Shown: positions 45,622 to 55,175 of the stretch, one piece after another
Layout: each line of letters starts with the position of its first letter
Position numbering within the stretch: position 1 is the stretch's first letter
From: Bacteroidales bacterium
Lineage (GTDB): Bacteria > Bacteroidota > Bacteroidia > Bacteroidales > VadinHA17
Assembly (NCBI GenBank): GCA_024763075.1
Contig: JANTGF010000005.1
Coordinates: 27,219-91,218 of the forward strand
DNA: 64,000 bases
Direction of reading: 5' to 3'
The notes under the pieces: generated by a model
Told to the model about the DNA's origin: nothing
Seen by the model: only the letters and a program-made list of their open reading frames with translations
Database searches by the model: none
Translations under genes and position numbers: made by a program

Positions 45622-47092
45622 AAGAATTATTTTCAGCCTGCTTGTATTGCTGTTTTTTGCGGGGACCTTATCCGCCCAGCAAAATCAGCCCCTTTTTCTG
45701 ATGCACCAGGTTCCTGAAAGTAATTTGTTAAATCCTGCCATTCCGGTTGCCTGTAAATATTATATAGGCTTACCGGTAATTTCATCTGTCCATATAAATT
45801 ATGGAAACAGCCTGGTAACGTATAATCAGTTATTTCAAAAGTCAACAGACGGGCCAAGAACCATAGAGATTGACCAGGCAGTAGATAAAATGCATAAACG
45901 TGAATTTGTTGGGACAGAAGCACATATTCAACTTCTGGCCTTTGGATACAGGTATAATGAATATTCGTTCATGTTCACGATTACGGAAAAGAATAATATC
46001 CCTTTTACGGCTCCAAAAGATGGTGCAGAGCTTTTATGGAACGGGAATACTCAGTTCGAAGGCAACAAGGCCGGTATGAAAGGTGCAGGGGTATATTTCA
46101 ATCATTACCGTGAATATGCCATATCTGCCTCCAAAAAAAACTGGCGTGGCACATATTGGGGTGTAAGAGCAAAATTATTATTCGGAAAACTGAATCTTTC
46201 TTCTCCAAAAGCAAATATGTCTGTTTATACCGATGACAGAACATTTGATTTGCGGTTTAACGGAGATTTCCGCCTCAACTCTTCCCTTCCGGTCACGATT
46301 TATACAAATGATTATAAAATTGACAGCATTGTTCTTGATGAGAGTATTTCAACCAGTGAGCTTATTTTTAACAGAAAAAACCCCGGTTTCAGTGCCGATT
46401 TTGGTGTAATTTATCCATATAATAAAAAGTTGACATTATCAGCATCTGTTTTGGATCTGGGATTTATCTGGTGGAGATCGAATCTGAATAATGCAGAGGC
46501 AGGAGGAGATTTTATTTATAAGGGGAGTCTGGGACAACCCTCCGGTTCGGGGAATTATTTTAATGAACTGAAACGAATATTTATTGATTCAATGAATGTC
46601 ATAAATAGTCAGAAAAGATATGTCAGTATGTTGCCTTTGCATTTGAATGGCGGGGCAAATTATGAGATTAATAAAATGTTTTCTGCAGGAATTGTGGCAG
46701 ATGCCCTTGTTTTCCGGTCGAGGGTGAACCCTTCACTGACTTTGATGGGTCAGTATTTTCCATTTAAAAGTCTGAGTGTTACAGCTTCTTATACTTTGAA
46801 TTATCACAGTTTTAGTAATTTTGGTCTGGGCCTGGTTGTAGGTAAAGATCCGGTTCAGTTTTATGTGGTGAGTACAAATATACCAGGACTGATCAAGCCT
46901 TTGGATACCAGGAGTATTAACCTTAGATTTGGAATGAATATTCTGATTGGCTGTAACCTGAAAGAAGCGAGAGATACGGGTACCCATCCTGCCATGCCCT
47001 GCCCGGGTGTGGACAGGCCGGATAAATCCTACAAAAAGAAAATTAAAAAGAAGAAGAAACACCGGAAGAAAGGTTTATTCGGGATATTTTAA
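45611..47092 (+). CDS. DUF5723-type outer-membrane beta-barrel protein
   Basis: The 493-residue protein has a signal peptide (to about residue 23, FFAGTLSAQQ) and amphipathic strands through the rest. The opening QPLFLMHQVPESNLLNPAIP is the pattern of DUF5723 family proteins of Bacteroidota (family named from memory). These are predicted outer-membrane barrels, often part of long-standing lipoprotein pairs. The C-terminus is unusual, with a very Lys-rich tail (KKKIKKKKKHRKKG), which would be on the periplasmic side. It overlaps the lipoprotein gene by 11 bases. The function is unknown. Confidence 0.8.
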   Translation: MSFKRIIFSLLVLLFFAGTLSAQQNQPLFLMHQVPESNLLNPAIPVACKYYIGLPVISSVHINYGNSLVTYNQLFQKSTDGPRTIEIDQAVDKMHKREFVGTEAHIQLLAFGYRYNEYSFMFTITEKNNIPFTAPKDGAELLWNGNTQFEGNKAGMKGAGVYFNHYREYAISASKKNWRGTYWGVRAKLLFGKLNLSSPKANMSVYTDDRTFDLRFNGDFRLNSSLPVTIYTNDYKIDSIVLDESISTSELIFNRKNPGFSADFGVIYPYNKKLTLSASVLDLGFIWWRSNLNNAEAGGDFIYKGSLGQPSGSGNYFNELKRIFIDSMNVINSQKRYVSMLPLHLNGGANYEINKMFSAGIVADALVFRSRVNPSLTLMGQYFPFKSLSVTASYTLNYHSFSNFGLGLVVGKDPVQFYVVSTNIPGLIKPLDTRSINLRFGMNILIGCNLKEARDTGTHPAMPCPGVDRPDKSYKKKIKKKKKHRKKGLFGIF

Positions 47093-47132
47093 ACTCCAGG
47101 TTTCTATGAGTTAACTATTAATTGCCAATTGT

Positions 47133-50100
47133 ATGTTTAAAACTAAAGGAATTCCGGTTTTATTTCTTGTGTCGGTTTTTTTGTTATTAACTGGTTTTTC
47201 GGGCTGTAACCGGTATTCAAAAACAAAACAACCGGTTGATTATGTAAATCCCTTATTAGGTACTTCCAGTTCCCGCTGGATGCTTTTTCCCGGTGCATGC
47301 TTACCTTTCGGGATGGTAAAACTAAGTCCGGATAATACTGACGAAGGTCAATACCGCTTAGGTGCCGGTTATGAATATAAAATCAATAGTATTTCGGGTT
47401 TTGGTCATGTGCATTCATGGATGATGGCAGGTCTTATTACTATGCCAACAACCGGAGAAATTAAAGTTGCCGGAGGAACAGTGGATGACCCAGATTCCGG
47501 ATACCGGTCGGGAATTGACAATAGAAACACAGAGGCTTCTGCCGGATATTATGCTGCCATTCTAGAAGATTACGGTATTAAAGCAGAGCTTACTGCAACA
47601 ACCCGTTGTGGATTTCAGCGATATACTTTTCCAAAAGAAGAAAAGGCCCGTATTTTATTTGATTTTAAAATTACAGAGGAAGAACCATCCACCATCCTTA
47701 AAGCTGCTATTATTAAAGTAAGCAACACTGAAATTGAAGGATATGTTCAACGTGAAGCCGGTGAGTGGAATGAATATACCGTACATTTCGTTGCTCGTTT
47801 CAATCGCCCGTTTGTCACTATGGGAGGATGGCAGGACACAATTATTTCAGACAATGTTAAGGAGATAAAAGTAACTGAAGATGTAGATGCAGGGGCATTT
47901 GTGAAATTTGATGTAACTGAGGATCAGGTTGTTCTAATGCAAACGGCGATTTCTTATGTAAGTATTGAACAGGCCAGGCTCAACCTGGTTACTGAAATGG
48001 ATCCCTTTGACTGGAGTTTTGATGCGGTACACAAAAATGCCCGTAATGTATGGAATAAACTACTGGGTAAAATAAAAGTTGAGGGGGGCACAGAATCAGA
48101 TAAGGTGAAGTTTTATACAGGTCTGTACCGTTCTTATAGTTCAAAAACAATATTTAGTGATGTGAATGGAAAGTATGTGGATGCCTGTGAAAATATACAA
48201 CAGGTAAATCCTGATGATTTTTCAGTGTATGGTGCAGATGCGTTTTGGGGTTCTTTCTGGAATCTTAATCCCTTATGGACTCTGGTGACTCCGGATATCA
48301 CAGAGGAATGGGTGAAATCCCTGTTGGAATTGTACGATAAGGGTGGCTGGCTTCCTGATGCTCCGGGAGGTCTGGAATATTCGAGTATCATGGTTGCAGC
48401 TCATCAGGTTCCCTTTATCGTAAATGCATGGCAAAAAGGCATTCATGGTTTCGACCCGGAAAAGGCCTATAAAGCGATGAAAGAAATTCAAATCATTCCG
48501 GGCCGGGCGCATGATTGTGGTGGTTACGCCGGAAACCGGAACCTGAAAACCTACATGGAAACAGGTTATGTCCCGGCCGATGAAGGTCCTGTGTCCAATA
48601 CACTTGAATATGCCTATGATGACTGGTGTGTGGCCCAGATGGCCAAAGCACTTGAGAAAACAGAGGATTACAAATATTTTATGCAACGCGGACAGTACTA
48701 TCGAAATGTTTTTGATCCTGAAACACGTTACATCCGGCCAAAATTTTCCGGTGGACCATGGATCAAAGAGTTTACTACTACAAAGGGCGCAGGGGACCAG
48801 GGACATAATTTTGGATTTGGATCAAATGCTTATGTGGAGGCGAATGCCTGGCAGTTTACCTGGTTTGTTCCTCACGATCTGAGAGGATTGATTGACCTGA
48901 TGGGTCGCGATGAATTTAACTCCCGCCTTGAGAAAGGATTTGAAAAATCCCGACCTTATTTTACTTCTGATTATGTAAACATAGGAAACCAGCCAAACAT
49001 GGAAGCTCCCTGGCTTTTTAATTACTCGGGAAAACCATGGTTGACCCAGTACTGGGTGCGGGAGGTGCTGGATCATTATTTCGGCACCGGTCCGGTTGAC
49101 GGATACCACGGGGATGAGGACCAGGGACAGATGGGGGCCTGGTTTGTGATGAGTGCCATGGGCCTGTTTGAGATGGACGGAGGTGCTTCGGTGGATCCCG
49201 TGTATGAAATCTCTGGCCCGCTGTTTAAAAGGATAAGCATTCAACTGGATCAGAATTATTATGAAGGCAGGGAATTTGTAATCGAAGCAAGGAATGCTTC
49301 CTCAAAAAACAGATACATCCAATCGGCTATCCTCAATGGGAGGAAACTGGATAAATTCTGGTTCAGACATTCGGAACTGGTAGAAGGAGGGAAGCTGGTG
49401 CTGGAAATGGGACCCGAGCCGAACAAGGATTGGGCCGCATCCTGTGACCTCCCACAGGTGATGGATATTGAACCGATTGTTACCACCCCTTATATTGTGG
49501 TTCCGGATAAAACATTCCAGAAAGAAATTCTGATCAGACTGGCCTGTGATACAAAAGATGCCGAAATTTACTTTACGCTTGATGGTTCGGAACCGGATAG
49601 GAATTCACTTTTGTACAAAGACCCTTTTATTGTGAATAAAACAACTGCAATAAGAATGAAAGCCTTTAAAGGTGAGCAAGTAAGCCTGACTTCAACAGCT
49701 GTAGTCAATAAAGCGGGTGCAATCAGAAAAGTACATATGAACGAAGTGAAACCGGGACTCTCGTACAAATATACACATGGTATTTACCGTATGGTACATG
49801 ATTTCCTTGAGGTACCTCCTTTAAAGACAGGGGTCGTTCCTGGTTTTACCATTGAACCCAGGGAAAAGGAGCAGTTCTTTTCTTTCGAATATGAAGGTTA
49901 TATAAAAATTCCGGCCGATGGGGAATATACTTTTTATCTTTCCACAAATGATGGTGGCCGGTTATACCTTGACAATTATTTGCTGATCAATAATGATGGT
50001 CTGCATCCCATAGTAGAGGTAAGTAAGCAGATTAATTTAGAAGCAGGGCTTCATCCTATTTCGGTAAAATATTTTCAGGAAGGCGGACGAAACGGTCTGG

Positions 50101-50165
50101 TGGTTTCCTGGGAAGGGCCGGGATTTGAAAAACAGGAAATCCCAGCTGATGTTTTGTTTCATTAA
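47133..50165 (+). CDS. GH92 protein with chitobiase-like and PA14 domains (copy 3)
   Basis: This 1010-residue lipoprotein (LLLTGFSGC, Cys about residue 26) has an N-terminal GH92 region to about residue 770 with QPVDYVNPLLGTSSSRW, ADAFWGSFWNLNPLWTLV and GDEDQGQMGAWFVMSAMGLFEMDGG. The same divergent ending is found in copy 2. It then continues with a chitobiase C-terminal-like sandwich (about 785-855, EIYFTLDGSEPDRNSLLYKD) and a PA14 domain (about 870-1008, FFSFEYEGYIKIPADGEYTFYLSTNDGGRLYLDN). PA14 is a sugar-binding or adhesive module. The combination suggests a surface enzyme that holds its glycan substrate. It lies 40 bases after the DUF5723 gene, so it may be part of the same transcript. 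Confidence 0.93.
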   Translation: MFKTKGIPVLFLVSVFLLLTGFSGCNRYSKTKQPVDYVNPLLGTSSSRWMLFPGACLPFGMVKLSPDNTDEGQYRLGAGYEYKINSISGFGHVHSWMMAGLITMPTTGEIKVAGGTVDDPDSGYRSGIDNRNTEASAGYYAAILEDYGIKAELTATTRCGFQRYTFPKEEKARILFDFKITEEEPSTILKAAIIKVSNTEIEGYVQREAGEWNEYTVHFVARFNRPFVTMGGWQDTIISDNVKEIKVTEDVDAGAFVKFDVTEDQVVLMQTAISYVSIEQARLNLVTEMDPFDWSFDAVHKNARNVWNKLLGKIKVEGGTESDKVKFYTGLYRSYSSKTIFSDVNGKYVDACENIQQVNPDDFSVYGADAFWGSFWNLNPLWTLVTPDITEEWVKSLLELYDKGGWLPDAPGGLEYSSIMVAAHQVPFIVNAWQKGIHGFDPEKAYKAMKEIQIIPGRAHDCGGYAGNRNLKTYMETGYVPADEGPVSNTLEYAYDDWCVAQMAKALEKTEDYKYFMQRGQYYRNVFDPETRYIRPKFSGGPWIKEFTTTKGAGDQGHNFGFGSNAYVEANAWQFTWFVPHDLRGLIDLMGRDEFNSRLEKGFEKSRPYFTSDYVNIGNQPNMEAPWLFNYSGKPWLTQYWVREVLDHYFGTGPVDGYHGDEDQGQMGAWFVMSAMGLFEMDGGASVDPVYEISGPLFKRISIQLDQNYYEGREFVIEARNASSKNRYIQSAILNGRKLDKFWFRHSELVEGGKLVLEMGPEPNKDWAASCDLPQVMDIEPIVTTPYIVVPDKTFQKEILIRLACDTKDAEIYFTLDGSEPDRNSLLYKDPFIVNKTTAIRMKAFKGEQVSLTSTAVVNKAGAIRKVHMNEVKPGLSYKYTHGIYRMVHDFLEVPPLKTGVVPGFTIEPREKEQFFSFEYEGYIKIPADGEYTFYLSTNDGGRLYLDNYLLINNDGLHPIVEVSKQINLEAGLHPISVKYFQEGGRNGLVVSWEGPGFEKQEIPADVLFH

Positions 50166-50189
50166 AATAGGGTCTGACCATGTGTAAGC

Positions 50190-50320
50190 TGTCATTTCGA
50201 ACCTGAGGTACGATGGTGAGAAATCTGCTTCAATTGAAAGATTTCTCAGTCATACTTCCCTGCCTGCCCTTTAGGCAAGCATCGAAATGACAGATGGTAA
50301 CGCCATAATATAATTGACCT
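50190..50320 (+). repeat. MITE-like element, copy 1
   Basis: It starts GTCATTTCGA and ends with TCGAAATGAC then CCATAATATAATTGACC. In between are AGAAATCT and AGATTTCT, which pair, and a conserved CAGTCATACTTCCCTGCC stretch. Two further copies occur at 56196-56302 and inverted at 63905-64000. It carries no open frame of note. Confidence 0.75.
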
Positions 50321-50414
50321 GACATTAGCCAGAGTCAAATCTAACTACGAGATTAATAGAATTAAATTAAGTGATTTTTTGATAACAATACACTATTACA
50401 GAATAAACCAAAAC

Positions 50415-51083
50415 ATGAATATGATAACAAAAAATGAAATACTAAACGCATTTAAATTCAGGCATGCCTGTAAGGTTTTTGATAAAACAAAGGTGATTGC
50501 AAAAAATGATATGGAATTTATTCTGGAAACAGCCCGGTTATCTCCCAGTTCCTTTGGTTTTGAACCCTGGTATTTTGTTGTAGTTCAAAACAAGGAATTA
50601 AGAGAGAAATTAAAAAAAGGGGCCTGGGGAGCAACCATAAAACTTGATACCGCAAGTCATTTTGTGCTTGGACTTACAATGAGGGATTTTTTTATCAAAT
50701 ATGACAGCCCTTATATTCAGTACTTTATGAGTCAAATTCAGCATTTACCTGAAGAGGCAGCTTTGAACAGAAGAAAGATTTTTAAGACCTTTCAAAAGAA
50801 AGATTTTGATCTAAATACTGAAAGGACTTTGTTTGACTGGGCTTCGAAGCAATGTTACATTGCTATGGCAAATATGATGACCGCTGCGGCAATGATTGGT
50901 ATAGATTCCTGTCCGATCGAGGGCTTTAATAAAAAGACTTCAGAAGAAGTATTACAAAAATATTTGGATATAGATATTAAGAAATATGGATTATCGTATA
51001 TGCTTGCTTTTGGCTATCGTTTGAATCCTCCTAAAGACAAAACCCGGAGACAATTAAATGAGATAGTAGGCTGGAAGGAATAA
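50415..51083 (+). CDS. Nitroreductase-family NAD(P)H-dependent oxidoreductase
   Basis: From the ATG at 50415 the protein has 222 residues. The TTG start 36 bases earlier is less likely. Features of the nitroreductase fold are the FMN-binding RHACKVFDKTKVI near the N-terminus, LSPSSFGFEPWYFVVVQNKELREKL, MANMMTAAAMIGIDSCPIEGF and the C-terminal AFGYRLNPPKDKTRR. It is an FMN flavoprotein of the NfsB/YfkO-like group that reduces quinones, nitro compounds or enones. The natural substrate is not known. It has no operon partner; a repeat precedes it. Confidence 0.88.
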   Translation: MNMITKNEILNAFKFRHACKVFDKTKVIAKNDMEFILETARLSPSSFGFEPWYFVVVQNKELREKLKKGAWGATIKLDTASHFVLGLTMRDFFIKYDSPYIQYFMSQIQHLPEEAALNRRKIFKTFQKKDFDLNTERTLFDWASKQCYIAMANMMTAAAMIGIDSCPIEGFNKKTSEEVLQKYLDIDIKKYGLSYMLAFGYRLNPPKDKTRRQLNEIVGWKE

Positions 51084-51152
51084 TAAACTAATGGTTTTTT
51101 TATCAATGCACGTAGATTTTTAACATTTGTATAATTCCACTTTTCTATTTCA

Positions 51153-51160
51153 TATATTTG
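51153..51160 (+). promoter_or_regulatory. Candidate -7 box upstream of the PHP membrane protein
   Basis: TATATTTG is a perfect TAnnTTTG box about 90 bases before the ATG at 51252. The nearest upstream TTTG is 23 bases away instead of 18, so only the -7 box is supported. Confidence 0.3.
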
Positions 51161-51251
51161 TTTGTTTAAAATGGCTTTTGCATTGGAAGTTTTTTATTGA
51201 ATCGTTGATTTCTAACTCAAGGACAGTCTAATCCATTATTCATTAAAAAAA

Positions 51252-52724
51252 ATGAAAAATTTTAAATTTAAAAAGTACTATTTGCCGGCTGTGCTGGTGT
51301 CGCTTATTATTATCATATCTCTTTTTTTTCATTATAGCATTCATATTACAGATGCAATTACTTTGAATGAGTTGCCTGACTTTGGAATTCGTATTTCGAA
51401 TTGGAGGATCTTGTTTGAACCATTTATTGGAGTATTGCTTTTTTTCAACAGGGCACTATATGCTCTTAATGAATTTCCCATGGTATTGATCTGGATACTG
51501 GCATTTTTTGTTTTTTACACGATCATTAGATCGGTAAATATAAAAAAGAAGCAGTCAAAGAAACGATTTCTTATCAGACAACTTGTGAATTTGCCAATTG
51601 TTATAGGTTTATGGTTTTTGGTTTTTATTTTACTGATATTCATTCCTTTACCAAATAACACGATCGTCAATAATTCTCCGTCTGCCATTCTCGTAACCAC
51701 ACATTCCCATACAGAATACAGTCACGATGGGCTGATCTCTCAGGAGGGTTTATGGAAATGGCACAAACGAAATGGTTTTGATGCTTTTTTTATAACCGAC
51801 CATAACAATCATGATAAAACCCTGGATTTTGTAAATGCCCAAAGAAATCATGAATTTCCATCAGAGCCGCTAGTGATGTGTGGTGAAGAATTCTCAGGTT
51901 CCAATCATTTGAGTTTACTTGGTCTGAAAAGAAAATTCCGTACCGGAGGATATGCCGATTCTACGGTAATTGATTCTGTCAGGGCCGGCAATGGGGCCGT
52001 AATTGTAAATCATTGGTTTGACGGGGAACACATGTCGCTGGAATATTACAAAAACCTGGGTGTGGATGGTTTTGAAATTGCAAATACAGCCACTGACAGA
52101 TCGTATAACAGGGAAGTATATCGAAGAATAAAAGCATTTTGCGAAACAAATCATTTAATAATGAACGGTGGCCTGGATTTTCATGGCTATGGCAATGTTT
52201 GTTCATTATGGAATGCTTTTGAAATACCAGGCTGGCATGATCTTGATCCTGCTTCAAAAGAAGAAGCTATACTGAATGTCATCAAGACCCGGGATCAAAG
52301 CAGACTCAGGGTATTATTATATCAGGACCGGCCTTACTATAGCGGAGAATATCTGTTTTGGAGTCCGGTATTTACGGTTTTTAATTATTTCCGGACGTTG
52401 AATTTTTATCAGGTGATTTCCTGGACTTTCTGGATTCTGCTGTTCTCGTTAATTAAATTTAAGATTTCGAGAAGTGAAGAATTCCGAAAAAGAGTTTCTA
52501 TCAACAGGGTTTTGCCAGTATTGGGTGTGTTAAGTGCCGTGTTCATGTTGGTACTTGGAATCCATTATTCTTTAAGGATTAAGGATATCCCTGATTTTAC
52601 AGAGATGTATGCAGAATACAGTCAGCTTTTATTTTACATTGGGGGTGCTTTTTTATTGTATTCAGGTATTGTTGTGTTTTTCAGAATCTTTTCAAAAAAA
52701 GCAGAAATGGTGTCCACGAAATGA
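51252..52724 (+). CDS. Membrane-anchored PHP-domain phosphoesterase
   Basis: The 490-residue protein has three predicted membrane segments in the first 140 residues, a soluble PHP-type domain at about 145-365, and three more membrane segments at the C-terminal end (about 380-480). The PHP metal-binding motifs are present: THSHTEYSHDG (His151, His153), ITDHNNHDKT, CGEEFSGSNHLSLLG, IVNHWFDGEH and GGLDFHGYGN. PHP domains cleave phosphate esters using a trinuclear metal centre, as in histidinol phosphatase or DNA polymerase X proteins. An enzymatic core enclosed by membrane helices is unusual. It may act on a lipid phosphate or signalling molecule. The substrate is unknown. Confidence 0.82.
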   Translation: MKNFKFKKYYLPAVLVSLIIIISLFFHYSIHITDAITLNELPDFGIRISNWRILFEPFIGVLLFFNRALYALNEFPMVLIWILAFFVFYTIIRSVNIKKKQSKKRFLIRQLVNLPIVIGLWFLVFILLIFIPLPNNTIVNNSPSAILVTTHSHTEYSHDGLISQEGLWKWHKRNGFDAFFITDHNNHDKTLDFVNAQRNHEFPSEPLVMCGEEFSGSNHLSLLGLKRKFRTGGYADSTVIDSVRAGNGAVIVNHWFDGEHMSLEYYKNLGVDGFEIANTATDRSYNREVYRRIKAFCETNHLIMNGGLDFHGYGNVCSLWNAFEIPGWHDLDPASKEEAILNVIKTRDQSRLRVLLYQDRPYYSGEYLFWSPVFTVFNYFRTLNFYQVISWTFWILLFSLIKFKISRSEEFRKRVSINRVLPVLGVLSAVFMLVLGIHYSLRIKDIPDFTEMYAEYSQLLFYIGGAFLLYSGIVVFFRIFSKKAEMVSTK

Positions 52725-52819
52725 CAAATAGCCTGATTTATTGTATATTTCCTGTGTCTTAGAATTCTTTTCCAAATATTAACATGTCTTAAATAAAAAT
52801 TAAAACGAACTCAAAAAAT

Positions 52820-53695
52820 ATGCATACCATTAAAAACGATCAGTTTAAGGTCTCAGTAAAAGAAACCGGTGCGGAACTTTGCAGTATGAAGTCCGTGAAA
52901 AGCGGCAAAGAATACATCTGGCAGGCAGAACCGGATGTTTGGGGGGCTCATGCACCCAATTTGTTCCCGGTGATAGGCTCACTTAAAGGGGATGGTTTTT
53001 TGTATGAAGGAAAGGAATATAACTGTCCGAAACATGGCTTTGTGAGGAAAAATGACAAGGTTTCCCTGGTTGATAAAAACCAGGATAGTCTTACTTTCGG
53101 TTTGATGTATAGTAAAGAATCATTGGAAATTTATCCTTTCAAATTTGAGTTTTTGATAAAATTTACCCTGAATGGAAATAAACTTCACATTGAACATAAG
53201 ATCACCAATCACTGTGACCAGGAAATGTTATTTTCTTTGGGTGGTCACCCCGGTTTTACCTGTCCGTTGAATGATGATGAGCAATATGAAGATTACTATC
53301 TTGAGTTTGAAAAGCCGGAAAATGCGCCCACCTGGCGTGTACTTAAAAACGGTTTAATAGCAAAGGAAAGCATTCCTTTCTTTAACAATAGCTCTGTCAT
53401 CAACCTGCACCCGCATATTTTTGATGATGACGCCTTAGTATTTAAAAACCTGAATTCCTCCAGCGTCAGTTTGAAAAGTAAGAAATCAAAACAGATACTT
53501 AGCGTTGATTTTACGGATTTTCCAAACCTTGGTATCTGGGCAAAACCGGAAGCCGATTATGTTTGTATTGAACCCTGGATTGGTATTGCCGATAGTGAGG
53601 ACAGCGACCGGAATTTTGAGACAAAAGAAGGCCTTGTTTCCCTTGCCCCGGTGAGCAGTTTTATTGCATCCTATACGATTACTGTTGATGAATAA
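52820..53695 (+). CDS. Aldose 1-epimerase family protein
   Basis: This 291-residue protein is a galactose-mutarotase-like beta-sandwich of the LacX/YeaD-like group. Landmarks are KETGAELCSMKSVKSGKEYIWQAEPDVWGAHAPNLFPVIGSLKGD, KHGFVRKN with the catalytic-type His, SLGGHPGFTCPL and CIEPWIGIADSED with the catalytic Glu. It has no signal peptide, so it acts in the cytoplasm on free or phosphorylated hexoses. Exact substrate specificity is open. Confidence 0.88.
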   Translation: MHTIKNDQFKVSVKETGAELCSMKSVKSGKEYIWQAEPDVWGAHAPNLFPVIGSLKGDGFLYEGKEYNCPKHGFVRKNDKVSLVDKNQDSLTFGLMYSKESLEIYPFKFEFLIKFTLNGNKLHIEHKITNHCDQEMLFSLGGHPGFTCPLNDDEQYEDYYLEFEKPENAPTWRVLKNGLIAKESIPFFNNSSVINLHPHIFDDDALVFKNLNSSSVSLKSKKSKQILSVDFTDFPNLGIWAKPEADYVCIEPWIGIADSEDSDRNFETKEGLVSLAPVSSFIASYTITVDE

Positions 53696-54013
53696 CAAAT
53701 GTATCGCACTTAAAGGTAGTTGTATGATATTTAATCAGTTATAAAATCCATAACTAAATTATATCCATGAGAATTAATTACTTAATATTTCCATTTTTGA
53801 ACTTTATACTTTGTGATACTTTGTGCATTCCTTAGTGTTCCTTAGTGGTAAAATAGAGTATCTAATTTTAACCACAAAGGCCCCAAACCTGTCTGCCGAC
53901 AGGCAGAGGATATCACAAAGGACTCACAAAGGTCAACAATCATAATATCAATATATTATGCCAAAATACTTTACCTGCGAAACATTAATGAATAATAATT
54001 TAAATGATTGATC
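53696..54013. other. Intergenic region with inverted CTTTGTG/CACAAAG motifs
   Basis: No gene is seen. Between 53808 and 53934 repeated CTTTGTG-type words on the left (CTTTGTGATACTTTGTG, then CCTTAGTGGT) face ACCACAAAGG, CACAAAGG and CACAAAGG on the right, forming an imperfect long inverted repeat. It contains the small perfect hairpin CCTGTC-TGCC-GACAGG at 53888-53903. Confidence 0.6.
53808..53934. repeat. Imperfect inverted repeat with CACAAAGG units
   Basis: The left arm (53808-53851) and right arm (53870-53934) are approximately complementary through CTTTGTG/CACAAAG words. The inner hairpin CCTGTC-TGCC-GACAGG resembles the inner loops of the MITE-like element elsewhere in the window. Such CACAAAGG-type repeats are common between Bacteroidota genes. 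Confidence 0.5.
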
Positions 54014-55171
54014 ATGAACAATTCAAAGTTGTTTTTTATTGGAATTTTATTTCTCCTGTCCTTTTCAGATTCATATTCACAGTCTACAAGCCTGAAGAGT
54101 CTGTATAAACTTTCCGGAGCAAAAAGCAGGTCCATAAGTCCGGAGAATTTTACGGGAGAAAAAGGAAAAGGAGGAATGGCAACCCTCGAAGAGGGAACCG
54201 CCGCCAAACAGGCACGTGAACTGGGTCAGGGCTGGAAAGTAAACCCATACATCAGGATCAGTCCCGGTGAAACCTTTACATTGGGGGAAATTGATGGCAG
54301 CGGGATTATTAACCATATCTGGATGACTCCTGCAGGTGAGTACAGATTGATGATTCTGCGTTTTTATTGGGATGATGAAACAGAACCTTCTGTGGAAGTT
54401 CCGGTGGGTGATTTTTTTGCAGCCGGTTGGGGAATGAAAAATGAACCCCTTATAAGTTCACTGGCCGTTTGTGTCAATCCGCGTAGCGGGTTTAATTCGT
54501 ACTGGCAGATGCCTTTCAGAAAAAAATGCAGGATCACCATGGAGAATCAGAGTGAAAAAGGAGTCAGTTTATACTATCAGATAGATTATTCTCTGGAGAG
54601 TGTGAAAGAAAATACACCTTACTTTCATGCACAGTTTCGCAGGGTTAATAAATTGTCCTATAAGGAAGTTTATACAATTGTGGATGGTATCAAGGGAAAA
54701 GGTAACTATGTAGGGACTTATCTTGCGCATGGTGCCAGGCAAAGCGGATGGTGGGGAGAAGGAGAAGTGAAATTTTATATGGATGGAGATAAGGATTTTC
54801 CTACCATTTGTGGAACCGGTGAAGAAGATTACTTCTGTGGCTCATATGGTTATAACGACCGGGAAGTAAACGGGGAGATGTTTTATACCTCATTCAGTAG
54901 TTTATATACAGGGTTTTATGATGTTAAAGATTCTAAGATTGATGGCTTTGTTGGAATTTTCGGTCAGTATCGCTGGCATATTACCGATCCGGTTCGTTTT
55001 GAAAAAGATCTCAGAATAACCATTCAAAGTCTTGCATGGAGATCAGAGGGTTATCTGCCTTTGCAGGATGATCTGGCTTCTGTGGCTTACTGGTATCAGC
55101 TGGAACCACACAATCCTTTTCCTGACTTGCTTTCAAAGGAGAATCTGACAATTAAAAAGGAAAAAAAGTAA
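54014..55171 (+). CDS. GH172-family (DUF2961) protein
   Basis: From the ATG at 54014 (MNNSKLFFIGILFLLSFSDSYSQ) there is a Sec signal peptide cut after about residue 23. The TTG start at 54008 only adds two residues. The remaining 362 residues are the DUF2961 fold, with SLYKLSGAKSRSISPENFTGEKGKGG, IDGSGIINHIWMTP and GTGEEDYFCGSYGYN. DUF2961 proteins were reclassified as GH172, which includes enzymes that act on furanosides such as difructose anhydride and alpha-D-arabinofuranosides. The actual substrate here is unknown. It starts a co-directional cluster, five bases before the dehydrogenase gene, so the two are co-transcribed. Confidence 0.9.
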   Translation: MNNSKLFFIGILFLLSFSDSYSQSTSLKSLYKLSGAKSRSISPENFTGEKGKGGMATLEEGTAAKQARELGQGWKVNPYIRISPGETFTLGEIDGSGIINHIWMTPAGEYRLMILRFYWDDETEPSVEVPVGDFFAAGWGMKNEPLISSLAVCVNPRSGFNSYWQMPFRKKCRITMENQSEKGVSLYYQIDYSLESVKENTPYFHAQFRRVNKLSYKEVYTIVDGIKGKGNYVGTYLAHGARQSGWWGEGEVKFYMDGDKDFPTICGTGEEDYFCGSYGYNDREVNGEMFYTSFSSLYTGFYDVKDSKIDGFVGIFGQYRWHITDPVRFEKDLRITIQSLAWRSEGYLPLQDDLASVAYWYQLEPHNPFPDLLSKENLTIKKEKK

Positions 55172-55175
55172 TACG

